Counted from the first letter of the stretch, positions 1 to 6,487 are shown. The stretch: DNA of 7,561 bases from Megamonas hypermegale (GCA_002314325.1 DCFC01000036.1:38616-46176); one strand, 5' to 3'. Numbers and translations are program-made. Notes: generated from the letters alone by a model not told the origin.

Positions 1-323
1 GTTTAAAAACTCGCTAACGCTCAGACATTTAAACTAAAAACATATCTAAATCTTTTTCTTTTTAATAGCTAAAGCTACCGTGAAAATACTCTAACATGGA
101 TGAAAGCTTTAGCATGATTGCAAATTATAGTGTCAACAGCTCAAATTAAATTCCTGCTGAGAATAAAAGGCACGAGCCAAATTCCAAACACTTAGAGCCA
201 TTGTACCGATTTTTTATAAAGAAGAGTTACGAAGGCTTGCCCAGTGCAGCGGTAGCGAAACGTTAAAAGGTTTTCTTTTTGGTTCGTTTTTCTTTTGCTT
301 CTCAAAAGAAAAATGAACGATTA
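1..323. other. Gene-free region rich in inverted repeats
   Basis: I see no credible coding region here on either strand; the open frames are short and lack ribosome binding sites. What it holds is structure. GTTTAAA at 1-7 is the inverse of TTTAAAC at 28-34, enclosing a loop that contains TCGCTAACGCTCAGAC. GCTAAAGCT at 68-76 is the inverse of AGCTTTAGC at 105-113. A strong hairpin lies at 282-318 and is listed separately. Composition shifts from AT-rich at the left to a mixed stretch around 220-270. This looks like intergenic DNA with one or more dispersed repeat units, possibly cut by the left edge of the window. Confidence 0.6.
282..318. repeat. Long AT-rich hairpin, REP-like repeat downstream of the redox gene
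   Basis: Arms 282-297 and 303-318 pair over 16 positions around the loop CTTCT (298-302); the only non-Watson-Crick pair is 286/314 (G-U if transcribed on the plus strand, C-A on the minus strand). It starts six bases beyond the stop codon of the minus-strand redox gene, where a terminator would be expected. On the minus strand the stem is followed by an A-rich tract rather than T residues, so it is not a standard intrinsic terminator. It may still stabilise the mRNA 3' end. The TTTTCTTTTTGG stretch before it partly repeats the left arm. I think of it as a copy of a dispersed palindromic repeat, which cannot be shown from one copy. Confidence 0.55.
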
Positions 324-2906
324 TCAGCAAGTTGCTCCGCCTACGAGATGTTTTTGGGCGGCGAGGTTTTCCTGTTTGCGGGCGAGCAGGTCATCAGCGA
401 GCAGTTGTGCTTCAACATTGACAAAGCCGAGACGGGCGATTGTGTCGGAGAAGCGTTCGCCGGTCAATCCCTGTTCACGGAATAACAGAATGGCTTTTTC
501 AACAACGTTGAGAACTTCTTCTTTCGTCGTGAAGATTTTATGCAGCGGCTGTCCTTCTTTTACACGTTTGCCCCAGCGACCGCCGATATAGATGCGGAAA
601 CCGTCGGTAGAAGTGTCAAAACAGTGGAACGGGCATTTGTTGACGCAAAGACCGCAGTGATTGCAGTTTACTTCATCAATATTGATTTTGCCGTCTATTA
701 CTTGCAATGTTTTAACCGGACAGGATTTTTCAGCCAGACAGATTTTGCAGCCGCGGCATTTGGCGTAATCTATCTGCGGTATGCGCTGACCGATTATACC
801 GATATCGTTGAGGTTCGGTTTTACGCAGTTGTTCGGGCAGCCGCCGACGGCGATTTTAAATTTGTGCGGCAGTTTTACATCGCGGTAGCCTTTATAGAAA
901 CGGCGGTGGATTTCTTCAGAAAGCGCGAAGGTATCGATTAAGCCGTATTGGCAGGTTGTGCCTTTGCAGGAAACGACAGGACGGACTTTGGAGCCGGTGC
1001 CGCCTGTTTCAAGTCCGGCATGCTGCATTAGATATTCGCGGAGCGGTTCAATATTTTCGTACGGCACGCCTTGAATTTCCACTGTCAGGCGGGTGGTCAT
1101 GGTGATTTCACCGCTGCCGAATTTTTCAGCGGCTTCGGCGATTACGCGGCTTTCTTCAGCTGTAATTTTACCATTGCGCGTGATTACGCGGCCATTGAAT
1201 TTATCGCTGGTTCGTTTATCCTGTAAAAAGCCGAGCGCTTTGACGGCTTTTATTTCTTCCGGTGTCAGTTTCGCCGTCGTTTTGACTTTTACGTCGTTAA
1301 AGGCAAGACCGGCTTCCAGTGTAAGAGTATTCGTATAACCGAAATATTTGAGACGGTTTTGCAGGAAATAGGAACGTTTGCCTTTGGCGCAGACGAGCAG
1401 CAGTTTATCATCTTTATTTAAACCTGCAATCGGTCCGTTTACTTTGGCAAGGTCGACGTACATTGCGCCGCGAATGCTCGGCGTGAGGCTGGCGTCGATT
1501 ATGCGGTAGCCGTCCGCTTTGCCGGCAAGATACTGCGCCGGAGTAATGCTGTTCATGTAGCCGTTTAATTTGTTGAGCATGATATGCACCGTCTGCACGA
1601 ACGGATGAATGGCGGTGGAGAACGGCGGTGCGTAGCAGAAATCCATACATTCACACTGTTCGAGCGTTGCGCCGAGTGAAATGGCAGCAACGGCGATATC
1701 GGCCATTTTATCCACAGCACCCTGACCGATTACCTGCAAACCGAGAATTTTATGCGTCTTTTTGTCAACGATGAGTTTGGTAATGAAGGCATCGGCTCCC
1801 GGATAATAATGGGCTTTGTCGTCGACGGTCGCCATGACTGTTTCGATATCGTAACCGGCTTCGCGCGCCTGTTTTTCGCCGAGACCGGTGCGGGCGCAGT
1901 TGATATTCGGCAGTTTGACAATACCGGTGCCAAGTACGCCGGGATATTCCTTATGCGTGTCGGTTAAAATCTGGCCGAGCAAGCGTCCTTCCAGATTGGC
2001 GCTGGAGCCCATCGGCGACCATTGGCGGGCATGAGTTAAACGATTCGTAACCATAGCGCAGTCGCCGACGGAGTAAATATCCGGCAGGTTGGTCTGCAAT
2101 TTGCCGTCAACGAGGATTGTGCCCTTGAACATTTCAATACCTGTGTCCTGCAAAAAGGCGGTATTCGGACGCACACCAACGGACAGAACGATTAAATCGG
2201 CGGAATTTTCACCGGCTGTCGTCTTAATGGCACGCACGGAAGCTTCACCGAGAATTTCCTGACCGGCAACGCCCGTCATTACGCGGATACCCTGTTTTTG
2301 CAGATGTTTCTGCACGAAAGCGGCTATTTCCGGGTCGATTACATTCGGCATAATCTGGTCGGCAAAGTCGATAACGGTAACATCAACGCCCTGTGCCTGC
2401 AAGTTTTCCGCCGCTTCCAGACCAATAAAACCGCCGCCGACAACGACGGCTTTTTTTACGGCGTTGTTTTGTAAATAATCGCGCATAGATACGGCATCAT
2501 CCGGCACACGCAGTTTGAACACGCCCTGTTTATCAATGCCTTTAATCGGCGGAACGACAGGCGAAGCACCAACGGCGATGACGAGTTTGTCATATGGATA
2601 AGCGATGATTTCGCCCGTGTCGACATTTTTCGCCGCGACCGTTTTGGCTTTATTGTCCACTTTAAATGCTTCCATGCCCGTGATGACATTGACGCCGGTC
2701 ATAGCGGCATATTTTTGCGGCGTATTGACAATAAGACCGGATTTATCAGGGATAAGACCGCCCACGTAATACGGCAGCCCGCAGCCGGCATAGGAAATAT
2801 CCTTGTCTTTGGCGATAAGTGTTACTTCAATGCTGCGGTCAGCGCGTTTGAGTTTGGCGGCTGTCTTAGTGCCTGCGGCAACACCGCCGATAATCAAAAC
2901 TTTCAT
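324..2906 (-). CDS. Four-module sulfur redox enzyme: CoA-disulfide reductase-like / rhodanese / siroheme-4Fe4S / ferredoxin fusion
   Basis: An 860-residue cytoplasmic protein with no signal peptide or membrane segment. Residues 1-445 are a FAD/NAD(P)-dependent pyridine nucleotide-disulfide oxidoreductase: N-terminal FAD fold GGVAAG (7-12), redox cysteine C42 in GCGLPY, NAD(P) fold GGGFIG (157-162), FAD motif SVGDC (279-283), and dimerisation domain with YAPPF (425-429) as in CoA-disulfide reductases. Residues about 453-535 are a short rhodanese domain with active-site loop CAKGKR (C506-R511). Residues about 565-710 form a single sulfite/nitrite-reductase half unit, with TTRLTVEI and siroheme/4Fe-4S ligands C647, C652, C690 and C694. 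Residues about 713-762 carry two 4Fe-4S motifs (C717/C720/C723/C729 and C748/C751/C754/C758), and a helical tail follows. CoA-disulfide reductase-rhodanese fusions are known to reduce polysulfide or CoA persulfide with NAD(P)H. I infer electron flow from NAD(P)H through FAD and the clusters to a sulfur substrate, possibly sulfite, at the siroheme. The start is set by AGGAGGG (2914-2920) seven bases upstream; the gene ends with TGA then TAA. It is transcribed alone. The exact substrate is unknown. Confidence 0.95.
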   Translation of the reverse strand: MKVLIIGGVAAGTKTAAKLKRADRSIEVTLIAKDKDISYAGCGLPYYVGGLIPDKSGLIVNTPQKYAAMTGVNVITGMEAFKVDNKAKTVAAKNVDTGEIIAYPYDKLVIAVGASPVVPPIKGIDKQGVFKLRVPDDAVSMRDYLQNNAVKKAVVVGGGFIGLEAAENLQAQGVDVTVIDFADQIMPNVIDPEIAAFVQKHLQKQGIRVMTGVAGQEILGEASVRAIKTTAGENSADLIVLSVGVRPNTAFLQDTGIEMFKGTILVDGKLQTNLPDIYSVGDCAMVTNRLTHARQWSPMGSSANLEGRLLGQILTDTHKEYPGVLGTGIVKLPNINCARTGLGEKQAREAGYDIETVMATVDDKAHYYPGADAFITKLIVDKKTHKILGLQVIGQGAVDKMADIAVAAISLGATLEQCECMDFCYAPPFSTAIHPFVQTVHIMLNKLNGYMNSITPAQYLAGKADGYRIIDASLTPSIRGAMYVDLAKVNGPIAGLNKDDKLLLVCAKGKRSYFLQNRLKYFGYTNTLTLEAGLAFNDVKVKTTAKLTPEEIKAVKALGFLQDKRTSDKFNGRVITRNGKITAEESRVIAEAAEKFGSGEITMTTRLTVEIQGVPYENIEPLREYLMQHAGLETGGTGSKVRPVVSCKGTTCQYGLIDTFALSEEIHRRFYKGYRDVKLPHKFKIAVGGCPNNCVKPNLNDIGIIGQRIPQIDYAKCRGCKICLAEKSCPVKTLQVIDGKINIDEVNCNHCGLCVNKCPFHCFDTSTDGFRIYIGGRWGKRVKEGQPLHKIFTTKEEVLNVVEKAILLFREQGLTGERFSDTIARLGFVNVEAQLLADDLLARKQENLAAQKHLVGGATC

Positions 2907-2965
2907 ATAAAAACCCTCCTGAATATATACATGAAATTTAGTATAAAAAACACAGTTACTAATAA

Positions 2966-2994
2966 ATTATAAATCTTTTTTAAATTTTTGTACA
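2966..2994 (-). promoter_or_regulatory. Predicted promoter of the redox fusion gene
   Basis: On the minus strand, TGTACA (2989-2994, 4 of 6 matches to the -35 consensus) is separated by 17 bases from a perfect TATAAT (2966-2971). The predicted transcript would start near 2959, giving a 5' leader of about 50 bases before the ATG at 2906. A second TATACT lies further downstream but lacks a good -35. The -35 box is itself the palindrome TGTACA, which could be part of a regulator site; I recognise no specific operator. Confidence 0.5.
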
Positions 2995-3005
2995 CTTCTA
3001 TTTAG

Positions 3006-3034
3006 AAAAAAGCAGTTAGCTTTTACTAACTGCT
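3006..3034 (-). terminator. Intrinsic terminator of the helicase gene, overlapping its stop codon
   Basis: AGCAGTTAG (3011-3019) and CTAACTGCT (3026-3034) form a perfect 9-bp stem with a 6-base loop. On the minus strand the stem is followed directly by a T run (A residues 3006-3010 on plus). The helicase stop codon TAG (3026-3028) lies inside the first arm, so the last codons and the terminator share bases. It separates the helicase from the redox gene, whose promoter lies just beyond. Confidence 0.88.
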
Positions 3035-5617
3035 CGGCACATCGTCAATAAACTGTTCGGGAATATTTGTCAGCAGGCGGCTTTTCCTGCCGGAGCAGGA
3101 GATGAACAGTTCTTTTTTGGCGCGAGTAATGGCCACATAGAACAACCGTTTTTCCTCCTCACTGATAAATCCGCCCTGCGTGCTGAAATACGAAGGGAAA
3201 ACGTCGTCATTCATACCGGCGAGAAATTCGTATTTAAATTCCAGTCCTTTGGCCTGATGAACGGTGATGATGGGGATTTTCGGTCTGCCGGCGGTCAGTG
3301 CGTCGAGGTCGCTGCCGGACAGAGCGGCATACTGCAAAAGTTCTTTAATGCCGTTTAGACCTGTCTGATGAGCCAGTTCCTGTCTGGCAATCAGATATAA
3401 AGTGCGCAGATTGTTTATGCGGTTTGCGCCGTCAGGGCTGTGTTCGTTGTATACGGTTTTTAACTGAAATTCGTCAACAATCAGGGCGATTAATTTTTCC
3501 AGCGAGATATCCTCTGTGATATTGCGGCGTAAATTCAGCAGGATTTGTGCCGGTTTGCTGAAACGGTTTTTGTGCCTGCTGATAAGTTCGCGGCGCTTCG
3601 AGGCTGTCGGAATGATTTTTTCTTCCAGCATTTTATGCAGTAAATCCCATGTCGCCAGCACATCATCAAAGGAATTGTGATTTGATTTCGTATTCAGATT
3701 GAATGAAGTGCTGAGATATTCCAGTTTATGATTAGGCAGATTGGGATAAAAGCGGCGCGCCAAATCGAGCGTATCGAAATTGATACCGGTGAAATCGAGC
3801 GGAGCAAGACCGTGGCGGATTAAATTCTGATTGAGAATGTCCATGTCGTAGCCGCGAATATTATGACCGGTAATGACGGCATCATGAATAAATTCTTTAA
3901 ATGCCGTGAGAACATTGGCGGGATTTTCGCCGTTCTGCGCCAAAAATTCGTCGGAGATATGATGGACTTTCTCCGAGTCGCCGACGCTTTTTGCCGATTT
4001 GAGATATTTATTGAAAGAAGCAATCTGTTGGCCGCGGTGAATGCGCACAGCGGAAAGCTGAATGATGTTGTCGGTGAAAATATCCGTACCCGTGCCTTCG
4101 ATATCGAAAACGATGATGTCTTTGGCCGTGTAGGCGTGAATTAAAGCGGCAAACGGTTCGTAATATTCATCGCTGAAATTGGCATTGACAAAATCAGACA
4201 GACGCAGCCCCGCATTTAAATATTCCTCCGAGGCAATCCGGCGGATAGTGCCGATACCGATATTGGGAACTAGGTTAATCAGGATGCGCTCCAAACTCAG
4301 ATAATCGTCGCTGTTAATCAGATATTTCAGTACGGCCGTAACATCCTTGATTTCCTGCCGTTTGAAAAATTTTATATTGTCTATCTGAATGAAATGCAGC
4401 TGATTTTGCGGATATTTCTGATTGTACGCATTGGATATCGCCGTTAAATGAGCGGCAAGTGTGTAGAGATATTTATTCTGGCGGACAAGTATCGCAATAT
4501 CGGACAGGTTTTCCGTTTGCGGCAAAAGGCGCACTATATTGTCGAAAATCCAGCGGGCTTCATCATACGTATTGCGAAATTGCCGAAACTTGATTTTATG
4601 ACCACGTTCACTGTTTTTGGCAATCATATTTTTAGCATAGGAATGTTCGATTACATCTTTATGGAACAAATTTAATAAAGTGTTATACGCCATTTCCAAC
4701 AGCAGTTTGGTTGAACGGTAATTTTCCGTGAAGTTGATGACGAGCGGATTGTATTTTTCGCGGAAATCTTTTAAAATGCGCTCTGGATTAGAGCCGCGCC
4801 ATTCGTAAATCGTCTGGAATTCATCGCCGCACAGCATGACATTGCGCGCCGGAAACAGATAATGCAGCATGGTATATTCAAAAATGCTCGTGTCCTGCAT
4901 TTCGTCAATCATGATGTATCTGTATTTATCGTGCCAAATGCGGCGGATATCCTCATCCTGCAACAGGCGGTAGGCGTTGGCGATTAAATCCTTGTAGTCA
5001 AGCCCGTTCATCTGATGCAGAGCATGTTCATAGGCAATGATTATATTGAGCCCGTCAAACTGAAAAAATTTAGCCAGGCTGTCGCTTTCCTGCTGATTGA
5101 ATGCTTTATTGAACTGCACATGCTGCTGATAAAGCGCGGTATAATCCGTTTCGATATCGTTGTGCAGATGTTTTAAAGCACGCTCCTGCTTCAGTGCTTC
5201 AATGCAGTTGACGATATACTGTAAATCGAGAGATTTGCCCTTCGGATATTTTGACAGCGTCTGACGGATTAGAGCTTTCTGGTCTTCATCGTCGAAAATC
5301 ACATATTCCTGAAAAATTTTTTGGCGCGCTTTGGCGGAAAGCGTGATAATTTGATAAGCAAAACCGTGAATGGTACGGATTGTGATATCTTGCGCTGTAT
5401 TAAAATCAAGCTGAGCGCTAATGCGGTTCTTCAGCTCGCGGCATGCCTTATTGGTGAAAGTAAGACAGAGAATTTCACCCGGCTGCGCTTTGTCTTTTTG
5501 CAGTATGTTGGCTACGCGGTACGACAGTACATTCGTTTTTCCCGTACCGGCGCCGGCGCAAAGCAGAATATTTTTATCAAGTTCGTTTATGACTTGCAAC
5601 TGTTTTTTATTGAACAT
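3026..5617 (-). CDS. UvrD/Rep-type (SF1A) DNA helicase with an embedded DnaQ-like 3'-5' exonuclease domain
   Basis: An 863-residue protein. Helicase motifs are complete: Walker A AGAGTGKT (21-28), Ia LTFTNKAC (52-59), Walker B IDEMQD (237-242), III LCGDEFQTIYEWRGS (262-276), IV NYRS (299-302), V TVHQAKGLEF (785-794) and VI LFYVAITRAKKEL (825-837). Between IV and V, after the PNIGIGTIRR element (451-460), sits a complete DEDDh exonuclease at about 498-665: Exo I FDIEGTG (D505, E507), Exo II GHNIRGYD (D591), and Exo III with H647 and D652 in HNSFDD. The insertion falls where PcrA/UvrD has subdomain 2B, and helicase sequence resumes near 700-740. Known for the family: ATP-driven 3'-5' unwinding; known for DEDDh domains: 3'-5' exonucleolysis with two metal ions. 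I infer that one polypeptide unwinds and trims DNA in repair, recombination or defence. Start ATG is supported by GGGGAG (5626-5631) eight bases upstream. It is monocistronic, with its own terminator. The closest alternative label would be plain PcrA/UvrD, which does not account for the nuclease. Confidence 0.95.
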   Translation of the reverse strand: MFNKKQLQVINELDKNILLCAGAGTGKTNVLSYRVANILQKDKAQPGEILCLTFTNKACRELKNRISAQLDFNTAQDITIRTIHGFAYQIITLSAKARQKIFQEYVIFDDEDQKALIRQTLSKYPKGKSLDLQYIVNCIEALKQERALKHLHNDIETDYTALYQQHVQFNKAFNQQESDSLAKFFQFDGLNIIIAYEHALHQMNGLDYKDLIANAYRLLQDEDIRRIWHDKYRYIMIDEMQDTSIFEYTMLHYLFPARNVMLCGDEFQTIYEWRGSNPERILKDFREKYNPLVINFTENYRSTKLLLEMAYNTLLNLFHKDVIEHSYAKNMIAKNSERGHKIKFRQFRNTYDEARWIFDNIVRLLPQTENLSDIAILVRQNKYLYTLAAHLTAISNAYNQKYPQNQLHFIQIDNIKFFKRQEIKDVTAVLKYLINSDDYLSLERILINLVPNIGIGTIRRIASEEYLNAGLRLSDFVNANFSDEYYEPFAALIHAYTAKDIIVFDIEGTGTDIFTDNIIQLSAVRIHRGQQIASFNKYLKSAKSVGDSEKVHHISDEFLAQNGENPANVLTAFKEFIHDAVITGHNIRGYDMDILNQNLIRHGLAPLDFTGINFDTLDLARRFYPNLPNHKLEYLSTSFNLNTKSNHNSFDDVLATWDLLHKMLEEKIIPTASKRRELISRHKNRFSKPAQILLNLRRNITEDISLEKLIALIVDEFQLKTVYNEHSPDGANRINNLRTLYLIARQELAHQTGLNGIKELLQYAALSGSDLDALTAGRPKIPIITVHQAKGLEFKYEFLAGMNDDVFPSYFSTQGGFISEEEKRLFYVAITRAKKELFISCSGRKSRLLTNIPEQFIDDVPSS

Positions 5618-5677
5618 AGTAATTTCTCCCCAAGAAACTTGTTATCTTTATTGTAGTTTATCGTTGACATAAAATCT

Positions 5678-5705
5678 ATAATATTACTGAATACAATGTT
5701 GTTTA
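5678..5705 (-). promoter_or_regulatory. Weak predicted promoter of the helicase gene
   Basis: On the minus strand TAAACA (5700-5705) and TATTAT (5678-5683) are 16 bases apart, matching 4 and 5 of 6 consensus bases. The leader to the ATG at 5617 would be about 50 bases. Other AT-rich hexamers in this stretch could serve as well. The spacer contains the 10-mer ACATTGTATT (5690-5699 on minus), also found in the toxin-antitoxin promoter. Confidence 0.33.
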
Positions 5706-5798
5706 TAAAAGATTTGTTGGTGAATGTTGCTGGAAAAACATCGCTATTGAAACTGGATACAGTATCAGGTATTGTCAAAGAATTGGTAATAAGGCAAT

Positions 5799-5829
5799 AA
5801 AAAAGATGTACAGTTAGTTCTGTACATCT
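5799..5829 (-). terminator. Intrinsic terminator of the toxin-antitoxin operon
   Basis: AGATGTACAG (5804-5813) and CTGTACATCT (5820-5829) form a perfect 10-bp stem around the loop TTAGTT. On the minus strand the stem runs straight into a T tract (A residues 5799-5803 on plus). The toxin stop codon TAG (5828-5830) overlaps the first arm by two bases, so the operon ends with almost no 3' untranslated region. Confidence 0.88.
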
Positions 5830-6100
5830 AAAACAAATCGCTATGCGTTCCAGTACGGGATAAAACCAATGTCAGAGTATCATTTTCAACGCGGTAAATT
5901 AAAAGCCAATCCGGCAAGATATGACATTCGTGAAATCCGGTATAAAGACCGGTTAAAGCATGGTCATGATATTTTGCCGGTAAAGTCTGTTCATTTGCTA
6001 ACATTTCGATTACATTATCCATCAAGGATAAATCATAATGGCGCTTTTTCAAAAGCTTATTGTCTTTTTTGAATTTGTTGGTAAACCTAATCTTCAGCAT
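5828..6100 (-). CDS. yafQ: YafQ-family type II toxin (RelE/ParE-fold mRNA interferase)
   Basis: A 90-residue protein, the usual length for YafQ. It follows the E. coli YafQ pattern through its whole C-terminal half: DHAL (H47), ECHILPDWLLIYR (H60, D64, W65) and SRTGTHSDLF (H86, F90). These correspond to the catalytic or substrate-binding residues H50, H63, D67, H87 and F91 of E. coli YafQ, so the toxin looks intact. Family role: a ribosome-dependent endoribonuclease that cleaves mRNA during translation and is held inactive by its antitoxin. The ATG overlaps the end of the antitoxin gene by 14 bases; AAGG lies just upstream inside the antitoxin frame, which suggests translational coupling. The basic, lysine-rich N-terminus is typical. 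Transcription ends at the stem-loop overlapping the stop codon. Confidence 0.95.
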   Translation of the reverse strand: MLKIRFTNKFKKDNKLLKKRHYDLSLMDNVIEMLANEQTLPAKYHDHALTGLYTGFHECHILPDWLLIYRVENDTLTLVLSRTGTHSDLF

Positions 6101-6356
6101 CTAAAGCCGCCCTTAAATCTTTTATATTGTCGTATGCCTTGCTTAAATTGCGGCCATATAAAGCGTCATCCATTGCCTGTAATGTTTCGGCGTTCGGTCT
6201 TAAGGTCAATTCAAACGGAATACCCTCGTTTCTGACGACCGCCTTAGCGAAAATAGTAAACGCCGCGCTTGTCGTCAATCCCAATTCAGAAAAAATAGCT
6301 TCCATGTTTTTCTTTAAATCGCTGTCTATTCTTATGTTCATGCTGGTAGTAGCCAT
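6087..6356 (-). CDS. dinJ: RelB/DinJ-family antitoxin
   Basis: An 89-residue protein encoded immediately upstream of the toxin and overlapping it. The N-terminal half has the ribbon-helix-helix pattern of DinJ/RelB: strand TSMNIRID (4-11), helix about 12-25, turn GLT (26-28) with SAAFTIFAKAVVRN as second helix, and the typical GIPFEL (45-50). The acidic C-terminal half (about 60-89) would be the segment that wraps and neutralises the toxin. Family role: it dimerises, binds the operator and, with the toxin, represses its own operon; proteolysis frees the toxin. Start ATG is preceded by AAAGG (6367-6371) ten bases upstream. The promoter and a candidate operator lie directly upstream. Confidence 0.95.
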   Translation of the reverse strand: MATTSMNIRIDSDLKKNMEAIFSELGLTTSAAFTIFAKAVVRNEGIPFELTLRPNAETLQAMDDALYGRNLSKAYDNIKDLRAALDAED

Positions 6357-6379
6357 AAAATCACAACCTTTCTATCAAT

Positions 6380-6408
6380 ATTATAATACAATGTATATTT
6401 ATTGTAAA
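6380..6408 (-). promoter_or_regulatory. Promoter of the toxin-antitoxin operon with overlapping palindromic operator
   Basis: On the minus strand TTTACA (6403-6408) and TATAAT (6380-6385) are exactly 17 bases apart, close to a perfect vegetative promoter. The spacer contains the 11-base palindrome ATACAATGTAT (6386-6396), directly adjacent to the -10 box. CAATA (6376-6380) and TATTG (6400-6404) form a wider, nearly concentric inverted pair. Palindromes at the promoter are the usual targets of ribbon-helix-helix antitoxins, so this is the likely operator for autoregulation; operator function is inferred. Confidence 0.75.
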
Positions 6409-6487
6409 TATTTTTGCTTTACATATAGAAAATTTGCCCTTTTTGCCTTTTTGTGTTAAATAGTTCAAAAATGGCTTTAAATAAGCG

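Noticed and set aside
96..149. A 17-codon plus-strand frame in the left gene-free region
   Set aside because: Too short, no ribosome binding site and no recognisable product.
540..941. A 133-codon open frame on the plus strand
   Set aside because: It lies antisense to the cysteine-rich siroheme/ferredoxin part of the redox gene, whose motifs are unmistakable; no ribosome binding site.
5664..5697. TTGACA (5664-5669) with TACAAT (5692-5697) as a plus-strand promoter
   Set aside because: The spacing of 22 bases is too long, and no convincing plus-strand gene follows.
5587..5778. A 63-codon minus-strand frame running into the start of the helicase gene
   Set aside because: It overlaps the helicase start in another frame and covers its predicted promoter; no family resemblance and no ribosome binding site.
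3026..6356. Helicase-nuclease plus toxin-antitoxin genes as one defence system
   Set aside because: Each unit has its own terminator and predicted promoter and the toxin-antitoxin pair is an ordinary YafQ/DinJ type; adjacency alone does not make them one system.
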